A DNA stretch of 42,068 nucleotides. It comes from Lachnospiraceae bacterium. GTDB lineage: Bacteria > Bacillota > Clostridia > Lachnospirales > Lachnospiraceae. This document shows, piece by piece, positions 25,984-32,815 of this stretch. The notes beneath the pieces are model-generated. The model worked only from the letters and a program-made list of their open reading frames with translations. It was not told where the DNA came from and did not search any database. The stretch lies in contig JAFORL010000029.1 in assembly GCA_017393285.1 (NCBI GenBank), positions 1 to 42,068 on the forward strand, written 5' to 3'. Every line of letters starts with the position of its first letter. Position 1 is the first letter of the stretch. The translations under genes and the position numbers were made by a program.

Positions 25984-26013
25984 TTGTCAAGAAAAATGCG
26001 AATATGATACAGT
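25984..26013 (+). promoter_or_regulatory. Weak promoter candidate for cysS
   Basis: TTGTCA (25984-25989), an 18-bp spacer and TACAGT (26008-26013). Plausible only. Confidence 0.35.
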
Positions 26014-26115
26014 ATAAGTTGATACAAAAATTATTGGCAGAGACATGAAATGAAAAAAATATGAAAAGCTAATATAGTTATGATATGATCAATCATATAT
26101 AGAAGGGAAATGGTT

Positions 26116-27531
26116 ATGGCGATGAAAGTCTATAATACGCTTACTAAGAAAAAAGAAGAATTTCAACCAATAGAAGAAGGAAAGGTACGCATGTATGTGT
26201 GTGGACCTACCGTATATAATTACATTCATATTGGTAATGCGAGACCTATGATTACATTTGATACAGTTCGTAGATATTTTGAATACAAAGGATATACCGT
26301 AAATTATGTTTCTAATTTTACAGATGTGGATGATAAAATTATTAAAAAAGCATTGGAAGAAGGGGTTTCTACAAAAGAAATTTCAGAGCGTTATATCCAA
26401 AGTGTAAAGGAAGATATGGAAGCATTGAATATTATGCCTGCAACCAAAAATCCCAAAGCAACGGAAGAAATTGATGGCATGATAGCAATGATTAGTCAAT
26501 TGATTGAAAAAGGTCATGCATACGAAAAAAATGGGACAGTATATTTTCGTACAAGAAGCTTTGGAGAGTATGGAAAGTTGTCTAAGAAAAATATTGATGA
26601 TTTAGAAGCAGGACATAGAGCAATTAAGGTTGCCGGAGAAGAAGATAAGGAAGATCCTTTAGACTTTGTTTTGTGGAAACCAAAGAAGGATGGCGAACCA
26701 TTTTGGAGCGCACCTTGGGGTGATGGACGTCCGGGCTGGCATATTGAATGTTCTGTAATGAGTAAGAAGTATTTAGGAGAACAGATTGATATTCATGCAG
26801 GTGGAGAAGATTTAATTTTTCCACATCATGAAAATGAAATTGCACAAAGTGAAGCAGCAAATGGCAAAGAATTTTCTAAATATTGGATGCACAATGGCTT
26901 TTTGAACATCAATAATGAAAAAATGTCAAAATCAAAAGGTAATTTCTTTACTGTAAGAGATATAGGTAAGAAATTTCCATATGATGTCCTTCGTTTCTTT
27001 ATGTTAAGTGGTGCACACTATCGTATGCCTTTGAATTTTAGTGAAGAATTGATGGAAGCTGCAAAAAATAGTTTAGAACGTATCAAAGTGTCTGTAGAAC
27101 GTTTGACGGATTTGGAAAAGAATACAAGTAAAAGAGAGCTGGCAGAAGAAGATCAGCTTTTGATGGACAAATTTAAGGTCTTAAACAAAAAATTTGACGA
27201 CGCAATGGAAGACGATTTTAACACAGCAGATGCAATTGCTGCAATTTTTGAAATGGTTAAGATTGCAAATGTGGAAATACAGGCAGATAGTAATGAGGCT
27301 GTTGTTACACAGGTGAAGCAGATGATTTGTACATTGATGCATATTATGGGTGTTTCTGTAGAGCCAAAAGAGGAAGTGTTAGAAGCTGATATAGAAGCAT
27401 TGATTGCGCAAAGACAACAGGCAAGAAAAGATAAAGATTTTGCAAAAGCGGATGCAATTCGTGATGAATTATTGGAAAAAGGCATTGTCTTAAAGGATAC
27501 AAGAGAAGGTGTAAAATGGAGCAGAGCGTAG
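26116..27531 (+). CDS. cysS: Cysteinyl-tRNA synthetase
   Basis: A 471-residue class I synthetase charging tRNA-Cys. CGPTVYNYIHIGNARPM carries the HIGH motif and a zinc Cys, GWHIECSVMS another zinc ligand, HHENE a third, and KMSKSKGN the second signature. The C-terminal helical region is normal. Three ATG codons (26110, 26116, 26122) are in frame; AGAAGGGA is too close to the first, so 26116 is chosen. The gene overlaps mrnC by 16 bp, and rlmB follows. This is the classical Firmicutes cysS-mrnC-rlmB order, minus cysE and sigH. Confidence 0.95.
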   Translation: MAMKVYNTLTKKKEEFQPIEEGKVRMYVCGPTVYNYIHIGNARPMITFDTVRRYFEYKGYTVNYVSNFTDVDDKIIKKALEEGVSTKEISERYIQSVKEDMEALNIMPATKNPKATEEIDGMIAMISQLIEKGHAYEKNGTVYFRTRSFGEYGKLSKKNIDDLEAGHRAIKVAGEEDKEDPLDFVLWKPKKDGEPFWSAPWGDGRPGWHIECSVMSKKYLGEQIDIHAGGEDLIFPHHENEIAQSEAANGKEFSKYWMHNGFLNINNEKMSKSKGNFFTVRDIGKKFPYDVLRFFMLSGAHYRMPLNFSEELMEAAKNSLERIKVSVERLTDLEKNTSKRELAEEDQLLMDKFKVLNKKFDDAMEDDFNTADAIAAIFEMVKIANVEIQADSNEAVVTQVKQMICTLMHIMGVSVEPKEEVLEADIEALIAQRQQARKDKDFAKADAIRDELLEKGIVLKDTREGVKWSRA

Positions 27532-27950
27532 ATATGGATTTGGTGCAGTCAATTTACGATACCTTTTCCATGCAAGAACAGCCTTTGGGGCAGTATTCCC
27601 CACTTGCTTTGGCTTATATTGGTGATGGGATTTATGATTTGGTGATTAGAACTTTGGTTGTTGGAAAAGGAAATGCACGAGCAAATCAGTTGCATAAAAC
27701 AGTGAGTAGTTTAGTTAAGGCAGCAGCACAGGCAGAAATGATTCAAATCTTGCAACCATATCTGACGGAAGAAGAAAAAAATGTATATCATCGAGGTAGA
27801 AATGCAAAATCTTATACAAAAGCGAAAAATGCCAGCGTAATAGAATATCGCATGGCTACCGGATTTGAAGCATTGATGGGGTATTTATATTTGAATCATA
27901 GCATGGAACGCATTTTAGAATTGGTAAGCATAGGATTGCAGAAAGGATAA
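27516..27950 (+). CDS. mrnC: Mini-ribonuclease III
   Basis: A 144-residue enzyme made of the RNase III catalytic domain only, without a dsRNA-binding domain. In Bacillus it trims the ends of 23S rRNA precursor. LALAYIGDGIYDLVIR holds the RNase III signature with the catalytic acidic residues, and GFEALMGYLYL the second acidic site. It overlaps the end of cysS and lies 3 nt before rlmB, so the three are co-translated. An AAGGTG ribosome site lies inside cysS. Confidence 0.96.
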   Translation: MEQSVDMDLVQSIYDTFSMQEQPLGQYSPLALAYIGDGIYDLVIRTLVVGKGNARANQLHKTVSSLVKAAAQAEMIQILQPYLTEEEKNVYHRGRNAKSYTKAKNASVIEYRMATGFEALMGYLYLNHSMERILELVSIGLQKG

Positions 27951-27953
27951 AGT

Positions 27954-28700
27954 ATGCATAGTGAGGAATTAACAATAGAAGGGAGAAATGCTGTAATAGA
28001 GGCATTTCGTTCTGGAAAGACGATTGATAAATTATATGTTTTAGATGGGTGTCAGGATGGTCCGATTCGCACAATTACAAGAGAAGCAAGAAAGCATGAT
28101 ACCATCATTCAATTTGTAAAAAAAGAACGATTGGATCAGATTTCTGCAACTGGAAAGCATCAAGGCGTGATTGCACATGCTGCTGCATATGAATATGCAG
28201 AGTTGGAGGATATGTTTGCTTTGGCAGAGAAGAAAGGAGAGCCTCCTTTTTTGATTTTGTTGGATAATATTGAGGATCCACATAATTTAGGAGCTATTAT
28301 TCGTACAGCAAATCAGGCAGGGGCCCATGGAGTAATTATTCCTAAGCGTCATGCTGTAGGCTTGACTGCTACTGTTGCAAGAACCTCCGCAGGAGCATTG
28401 AATTATACACCGGTTGCAAAGGTTACAAATATTGCAAATACAATTGAACAGTTAAAAGAACGTGGGTTATGGTTTGTGTGTGCTGATATGGATGGGGAAG
28501 TAATGTATAACATGGATTTAAAAGGTCCAATCGGCTTGGTAATTGGAAATGAAGGCGAAGGCGTAGGAAGATTGGTAAAGGAAAAATGTGATTTTGTTGC
28601 AAAGATTCCTATGAATGGAGATATTGATTCGTTAAATGCATCTGTTGCGATGGGAATTTTATCTTATGAGATTGTCAGACAAAGGGGAAATTGGAAATAA
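27954..28700 (+). CDS. rlmB: 23S rRNA 2'-O-ribose methyltransferase, RlmB/TrmH family
   Basis: A 248-residue SPOUT methyltransferase. An N-terminal L30e-like substrate-binding domain (1-80, IEGRNAVIEAF) is followed by the knotted catalytic domain with motif 1 NIEDPHNLGAIIRTA, motif 2 GLVIGNEGEGV and motif 3 IPMNGDIDSLNASVA. It modifies a guanosine in 23S rRNA in RlmB; the exact target in this lineage is not shown. It is the last gene of the cysS operon. GAAAGGATAAAGT precedes the ATG. Confidence 0.93.
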   Translation: MHSEELTIEGRNAVIEAFRSGKTIDKLYVLDGCQDGPIRTITREARKHDTIIQFVKKERLDQISATGKHQGVIAHAAAYEYAELEDMFALAEKKGEPPFLILLDNIEDPHNLGAIIRTANQAGAHGVIIPKRHAVGLTATVARTSAGALNYTPVAKVTNIANTIEQLKERGLWFVCADMDGEVMYNMDLKGPIGLVIGNEGEGVGRLVKEKCDFVAKIPMNGDIDSLNASVAMGILSYEIVRQRGNWK

Positions 28701-28730
28701 GAAAAAATGAAAAAAATATCATAAAAATGT

Positions 28731-28759
28731 TTGACATGTGATATGAGTTGTGCTATAAT
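28731..28759 (+). promoter_or_regulatory. Promoter for tRNA-Thr
   Basis: Perfect TTGACA (28731-28736), a 17-bp spacer and perfect TATAAT (28754-28759), 32 bp before the tRNA. Confidence 0.92.
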
Positions 28760-28790
28760 CATGAATTGTGAGGTGTGAAAAGCACAGCAT

Positions 28791-28863
28791 GCTGCTATAG
28801 CTCAGGTGGTAGAGCGTCGCATTGGTAATGCGGAGGTCACGGGTCCGACTCCCGTTAGCAGCT
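28791..28863 (+). tRNA. tRNA-Thr (anticodon GGT)
   Basis: A 73-nt cloverleaf: acceptor GCTGCTA with TAGCAGC, D arm GCTC/GAGC, anticodon arm TCGCA/TGCGG (one A-G mismatch or wobble at the end) around TTGGTAA, T arm ACGGG/CCCGT. The T loop reads TCCGACT with C where the near-universal T55 (pseudouridine) is expected. CCA is not encoded. Confidence 0.94.
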
Positions 28864-28870
28864 TATTTTG

Positions 28871-28911
28871 AATCATACGAGTTTTTTTGTTGACTTGTAT
28901 GATTTTTTTTT
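28871..28911 (+). terminator. Terminator of tRNA-Thr
   Basis: 11-bp stem AATCATACGAG (28871-28881) with CTTGTATGATT (28894-28904), one wobble, then a T-run. The 135-bp repeat begins right after. Confidence 0.88.
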
Positions 28912-28912
28912 A

Positions 28913-29047
28913 TGTAATAGGAAATTGCGATGCAATTACCTATTACATAAAAAACGCTCCGCGAGGATGCGCAGACCGCGGAGATGGAGTTAATTGCTGC
29001 GCAATACCGCGGTCGCGCTAGAGCTTTGCAAGCAAAACTCTTTGTTC
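28913..29047 (+). repeat. 135-bp dispersed multi-hairpin element, copy 2
   Basis: 3 differences from copy 1 and 4 from copy 3. One change breaks a pair in the first hairpin (A-A) and one in the last hairpin (C-A). The GC stem CTCCGCG/CGCGGAG is perfect. A short open frame starting at 28984 begins inside it and is not regarded as a gene. Confidence 0.93.
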
Positions 29048-29145
29048 GAAAAATTCATCCTATAAAGCCAAATTCTTTGTTCTGTGATTACGATGATAGT
29101 AGTCGATTTTTATATATCTCATGTGTTTTTCTTTATCAAAAGATG

Positions 29146-29174
29146 TTGGTTTTTATAGGGAAATATGCTACAAT
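29146..29174 (+). promoter_or_regulatory. Promoter candidate for the coiled-coil gene pair
   Basis: TTGGTT (29146-29151), a 17-bp spacer and TACAAT (29169-29174), about 110 bp before the first gene. Confidence 0.5.
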
Positions 29175-29284
29175 ATTATTGTTTAAGGTGTGAAAAAATA
29201 GATAAAAGCTACAATATATTTGAGGTATGAAAAATGGGTGTAAAAAAGTATTGATGATATTATAAAAACAAAGGGGAAATATAA

Positions 29285-30310
29285 ATGTCTAATCAGATTA
29301 AAACAGAATTTGAAACTTATGTTAAAAATTTAGCTGAAACAATTAGTAAAGAGATTTATCTAGAAGATTTACGGGAGATTTGTAATGCATATACAGATCA
29401 ATTGGAACATTGTAAGACATTAATGATAGAGAATACAAAGGCGCAGGAGAATGCCGTAGAATCCGTAATTTCAAATTTACAAAAAGCGGAAGATATTCGT
29501 GAGACTGTGGAGGTACAAGCGGGAAAAATTAATGAAATGTTACAGGAATATCATGATGCTTATGAAAAGGCCGGGAACAGTTATTTAGAAGAATTTCATA
29601 AAGAACAAAATAAAGATGCAGAAGATTTTTTTGAACGTTTTCATCAATTGACCAGAGATGCAAGAAAAGAGTTGGCGGAAGATATCGATAACTGTAATGC
29701 AGATTTGAAGAAAATTTTGCACGAGGTGATTACACCTGCTGATTTAGAAAACTACATGGAGCAGATGGAAAAAAGTACAGAAAAAATTTCTGCTGGCTTA
29801 GAAGTATTAGATCGTGGATATACAGATATATTTACGCAATACACAACACAGGTACGTGCATATGGAGACGAAGAAAGAGCGTATTTTCGTCAGGTAGTAA
29901 AAGAATATATTGACAAGGTGACGGAAGAATTAGAAACCACCAGTCAACGAATTATGGAGCAACAGCAAGAATTGATTGTTGAAAAAATTCCAGATAAACA
30001 GGTGTTAGATGATATGGGGCAACGTGTGGCAGACATCTGCACGCGAATGGAACAACTGCAGGAAGAGTATGCAAAAAAAACAGATGCACTTTTGGAAGAA
30101 ATCGAAAAAAACAAAGAAGAAAGAAATAAAAGAGATAAAGAGTGGCACACAAAGAATTTAATATTGTCAGGTTGGTCATGCTTTTTATCTATTATTGTTT
30201 TGGTTATGTTACAACCTTGGAATTCACAAATTGGTTTGATTACGATGGGGGTTGTTGCTGTTTTTGCAATTGTTTATGCTTTTGTTGTCGGTAGAAGCAA
30301 CAAAAGGTAA
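29285..30310 (+). CDS. Unknown coiled-coil protein with two C-terminal membrane helices
   Basis: A 341-residue protein I do not recognise. Residues 1-285 are almost entirely charged and helical, with heptad patterns suggesting a long coiled coil. Residues about 292-310 and 314-335 are hydrophobic and form a tight C-terminal membrane hairpin, so the coil projects into the cytoplasm. There is no enzyme motif, signal peptide or Cys cluster. AAAGGGGAAAT precedes the ATG. The gene is 16 bp from the next one with a GAGGTG ribosome site between, so the two form an operon. A nuclease and Rad50-like pair lies directly downstream, beyond a repeat element. A role as a membrane tether or partner is possible but unproven. 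Confidence 0.75.
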   Translation: MSNQIKTEFETYVKNLAETISKEIYLEDLREICNAYTDQLEHCKTLMIENTKAQENAVESVISNLQKAEDIRETVEVQAGKINEMLQEYHDAYEKAGNSYLEEFHKEQNKDAEDFFERFHQLTRDARKELAEDIDNCNADLKKILHEVITPADLENYMEQMEKSTEKISAGLEVLDRGYTDIFTQYTTQVRAYGDEERAYFRQVVKEYIDKVTEELETTSQRIMEQQQELIVEKIPDKQVLDDMGQRVADICTRMEQLQEEYAKKTDALLEEIEKNKEERNKRDKEWHTKNLILSGWSCFLSIIVLVMLQPWNSQIGLITMGVVAVFAIVYAFVVGRSNKR

Positions 30311-30326
30311 TTGCGAGGTGTGAACG

Positions 30327-31433
30327 ATGAAAGAGACGCAATTAAATAAATTGACACGATTGAGTGTAGATATGTATGCCAGCATTTGCAAACATATGAA
30401 ACAGGCATATTTTCAAAAATGGAATCCTCTATTTGAAGAATGGAAGTTGCTTTTGGAAGAATTATGTAAAAGTTATGAAAAGGTTGGCAAATCTGGTAAG
30501 GTCTTGCAGGAACAGAGCCAGACCTTACATGTGTTAACAAAACAGGTAGCAGAATTGCCGGATTTGATATTTGAGCAGGGGAAACTGGAAATTTTGGATG
30601 AAGTGGTACAGGCTATATCACAGGGGTTAGAAGAGATGGTGCAGGTATTGCAATCTGGTGTGGAACGATATCAGCAGGTGGAAGAAAGCATGTCACACTT
30701 GGATAGTTATGCAAAAGAGTTTGTGGCAGCCAGTAGCACCTTGATTCAAGATTATAAAATTAAGTTGAGTAATCGATTGCAACAGAATATAGGTAAAGTC
30801 AGAGGTTTTGAACAATTAAGTCCGGAAGAGCGTAGGTATTTTATGACACATGTGATTTTGTTTGATGAAGGAAAGTTAGAAAATACGATTTTAGATTACT
30901 TGTCAAAAGCAGAACACAATGTTGAAATGGAGGCATTAGAGGTGGAACGAAGTGCTATCATTTCGTCAAAACCAATGGACTTGGAAATGAGTATTGCCTA
31001 TGTGGAAGCATATCGAAATCGCAATGATAAGGTCAATCCGAAAACTTTGAGTTTGAGTGAAAAAATCTTACAACAGGGTGAAATTGAGAATAAATTTGAA
31101 ATTTGGTTTGAGTCTTTAATGGGGGGAAATAGCACAGTTGGTCAGTTGATTCAAGATGGCTCCCATGAAATTGGTATGGCGATGGAAATACAGATGTTGA
31201 CTGCAATGGAGTCTGTTATAGATGGCAATTTAAAAGAATTAGATATGACCAGTATGTTAGATGCATATAGGGCGGAATGTTCGGATATTAAAGTAACGTC
31301 TTTTGAGGAGTTTTACGGTGGTTATGAGGATGTTGTAGGTATTTTATCTACAATTAAGGATATACAAAAGCTTATACCAGAGTGGGAAGAAGAAAAATTA
31401 TCCTTAGCAGATATTGTGTTAGGTGGACAATAA
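30327..31433 (+). CDS. Unknown, mostly helical protein, partner of the preceding gene
   Basis: A 368-residue protein without a recognised family. Residues 1-150 look coiled-coil (KMQA-type heptads, LQEQSQTLHVLTKQ); the rest is helical with a conserved-looking phrase FEQLSPEERRYFMTHVILFDEGK in the middle. There is no membrane helix or catalytic signature. Expression with the membrane coiled-coil protein (16 bp apart) argues for a shared complex. It may link the membrane protein to a cytoplasmic target, but nothing in the sequence proves it. A long hairpin follows the stop. Confidence 0.72.
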   Translation: MKETQLNKLTRLSVDMYASICKHMKQAYFQKWNPLFEEWKLLLEELCKSYEKVGKSGKVLQEQSQTLHVLTKQVAELPDLIFEQGKLEILDEVVQAISQGLEEMVQVLQSGVERYQQVEESMSHLDSYAKEFVAASSTLIQDYKIKLSNRLQQNIGKVRGFEQLSPEERRYFMTHVILFDEGKLENTILDYLSKAEHNVEMEALEVERSAIISSKPMDLEMSIAYVEAYRNRNDKVNPKTLSLSEKILQQGEIENKFEIWFESLMGGNSTVGQLIQDGSHEIGMAMEIQMLTAMESVIDGNLKELDMTSMLDAYRAECSDIKVTSFEEFYGGYEDVVGILSTIKDIQKLIPEWEEEKLSLADIVLGGQ

Positions 31434-31436
31434 AGT

Positions 31437-31532
31437 AGAGGGGCTGTAGCAGTGTGTGTAACAGTTACAAGTGATCGTTGGGGAGCTACCATGGCTTGTA
31501 TACTGAAAAACAGTGCAATGGCTCCTTTATTA
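31437..31532 (+). terminator. Long imperfect hairpin after the coiled-coil pair
   Basis: AGGGGCTGTAGCAGTG (from about 31437) can pair with CAGTGCAATGGCTCCT (about 31511-31526), with wobbles and mismatches, followed by TTATTA. It resembles a terminator with a large loop, but the pairing is imperfect. Confidence 0.45.
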
Positions 31533-31667
31533 TGTAATAGGAAATTGCGATTCAATTTCCTATTACATAAAAAACGCTCCGCGAGGATGCGCAGACCGCG
31601 GAGATGGAGTTAATTGCTGCGCAATACTGCGGTCGCGCTAGAGTTTTGCAAGCAAAACTCTTTGTTC
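31533..31667 (+). repeat. 135-bp dispersed multi-hairpin element, copy 3
   Basis: 3 differences from copy 1 and 4 from copy 2. One lies next to the loop of the first hairpin, one turns a C-G pair of CCGCGG into T-G. The element sits between the coiled-coil pair and the nuclease gene. Confidence 0.93.
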
Positions 31668-31711
31668 TTGAGATTATAAAAATGCAAAAATGAAGAATTG
31701 GGAGGATAAAA

Positions 31712-32815
31712 ATGAAACTAATACATTGTGGAGATATACATTTGGATTCACAATTGACCACGAAGTTAAGTAAAGAAAAAGCGCAAGAAAGAAATCGTGA
31801 ATTATGGATGACTTTTGAGGAATTGGTGGCATTTGCAGTACAAGAGCAGGTGCAGGTTATTTTAATTTGCGGTGACTTATTTGATACAGATTGCCCAGCG
31901 AATTATTTGGTGCAGGAATTTTTTGAACTGGTAGAAGAACACAGTCAGATTTCTTTTTTTTATGTGCGTGGAAATCATGATCGTAAAAAGTTTTGGAAAT
32001 CAGAGGAAGCGTTACCAGATAATTTTTACGTTTTTAAAACACCATTTCAACAATATAAATACGGAAAGGTTACGATTACCGGTGCACAATGTGAGGGAGA
32101 GAGTTTAGAGGAAGATTTACAGTATTTGCAATTGGACGAAAATCAGTATAATATTGTTATGTTACATGGAATGGCGGTAAATACGCTACAGCAGGATTCG
32201 ACAGAAGATCAGATTCCTTTATTAAAATTGCAGAATCAAGGAATAGATTATTTGGCTTTGGGACATATACATACTTATGAAAAATATGTGTTGGATCAAA
32301 GAGGCTGCTATTGTTATTGTGGTTGTTTAGAGGGACGTGGCTTTGATGAGTGTGGAGAAAAAGGCTTTGTATATATGGAGTTATGGGAAGACGATTTTTC
32401 TTTGCGAACCCAATTTGTTCCTTTTGGAAAACGTAGAGTCTATGTGATAGATGTAGACGTTGAGCAGTGCGTATCTAGTATGCAAATGGTTCGACGGATA
32501 GAAGAAACCATGGAAAATTCAATGGTGAGAGAAAAGGATTATGTAAGAGTGAGAATAGTGGGGGATTTGCCTGCAGAAGTTGAAAAAAATCTTTCCTACA
32601 TAGAAAGTGCTTTTTGGGATTCCTACTATTATTTTGAGATTGAGGATAAAACCCAATATGCAATTCCCTATGATGCATACCAAAATCAGAAAACCTTAAG
32701 AGGGGAGTTTGTTCGTCTTGTGGAAGAATTAGAAATTGCAGAAGAAGAAAAAAATCAAATTTTACGATTCGGCATGCTTGCATTGTCGGGAGAGGAGTTA
32801 CCAGAATGCAATTGA
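31712..32815 (+). CDS. Mre11/SbcD-like DNA repair metallophosphoesterase (YhaO-like)
   Basis: A 367-residue calcineurin-type phosphoesterase with all metal motifs: GDIHLD (7-12), CGDLFD, RGNHD, LHG and GHIH. Mre11/SbcD enzymes are Mn-dependent nucleases that work with a Rad50-like ATPase on DNA ends. It overlaps the next gene, whose product is such an ATPase, by 10 bp. GGGAGGATAAAA precedes the ATG. The C-terminal 100 residues have the acidic, helical look of the partner-binding region. The pair resembles YhaO/YhaN of Bacillus more than SbcD/SbcC because of the membrane segment in the partner. Confidence 0.92.
   Translation: MKLIHCGDIHLDSQLTTKLSKEKAQERNRELWMTFEELVAFAVQEQVQVILICGDLFDTDCPANYLVQEFFELVEEHSQISFFYVRGNHDRKKFWKSEEALPDNFYVFKTPFQQYKYGKVTITGAQCEGESLEEDLQYLQLDENQYNIVMLHGMAVNTLQQDSTEDQIPLLKLQNQGIDYLALGHIHTYEKYVLDQRGCYCYCGCLEGRGFDECGEKGFVYMELWEDDFSLRTQFVPFGKRRVYVIDVDVEQCVSSMQMVRRIEETMENSMVREKDYVRVRIVGDLPAEVEKNLSYIESAFWDSYYYFEIEDKTQYAIPYDAYQNQKTLRGEFVRLVEELEIAEEEKNQILRFGMLALSGEELPECN

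Larger units (their letters stand above)
25653..26115. other. 463-bp divergent region between the EAL-protein gene and cysS
   Basis: It holds a dispersed-repeat copy (25721-25751), a palindrome ATTACAATTGTAAT (25752-25766), a GCTGTT/AACAGC hairpin near 25799-25815, the EAL-gene promoter, and AT-rich sequence with a cysS promoter candidate. A palindrome ATATGAT-CA-ATCATAT lies close to cysS. No T-box was found and no gene is seen. Confidence 0.6.

Noticed and set aside
28984-29193. 69-codon open frame starting inside the 135-bp repeat
   Set aside because: The first 21 codons are repeat sequence that is also open in the other copies, each with a different continuation; it has no ribosome site.
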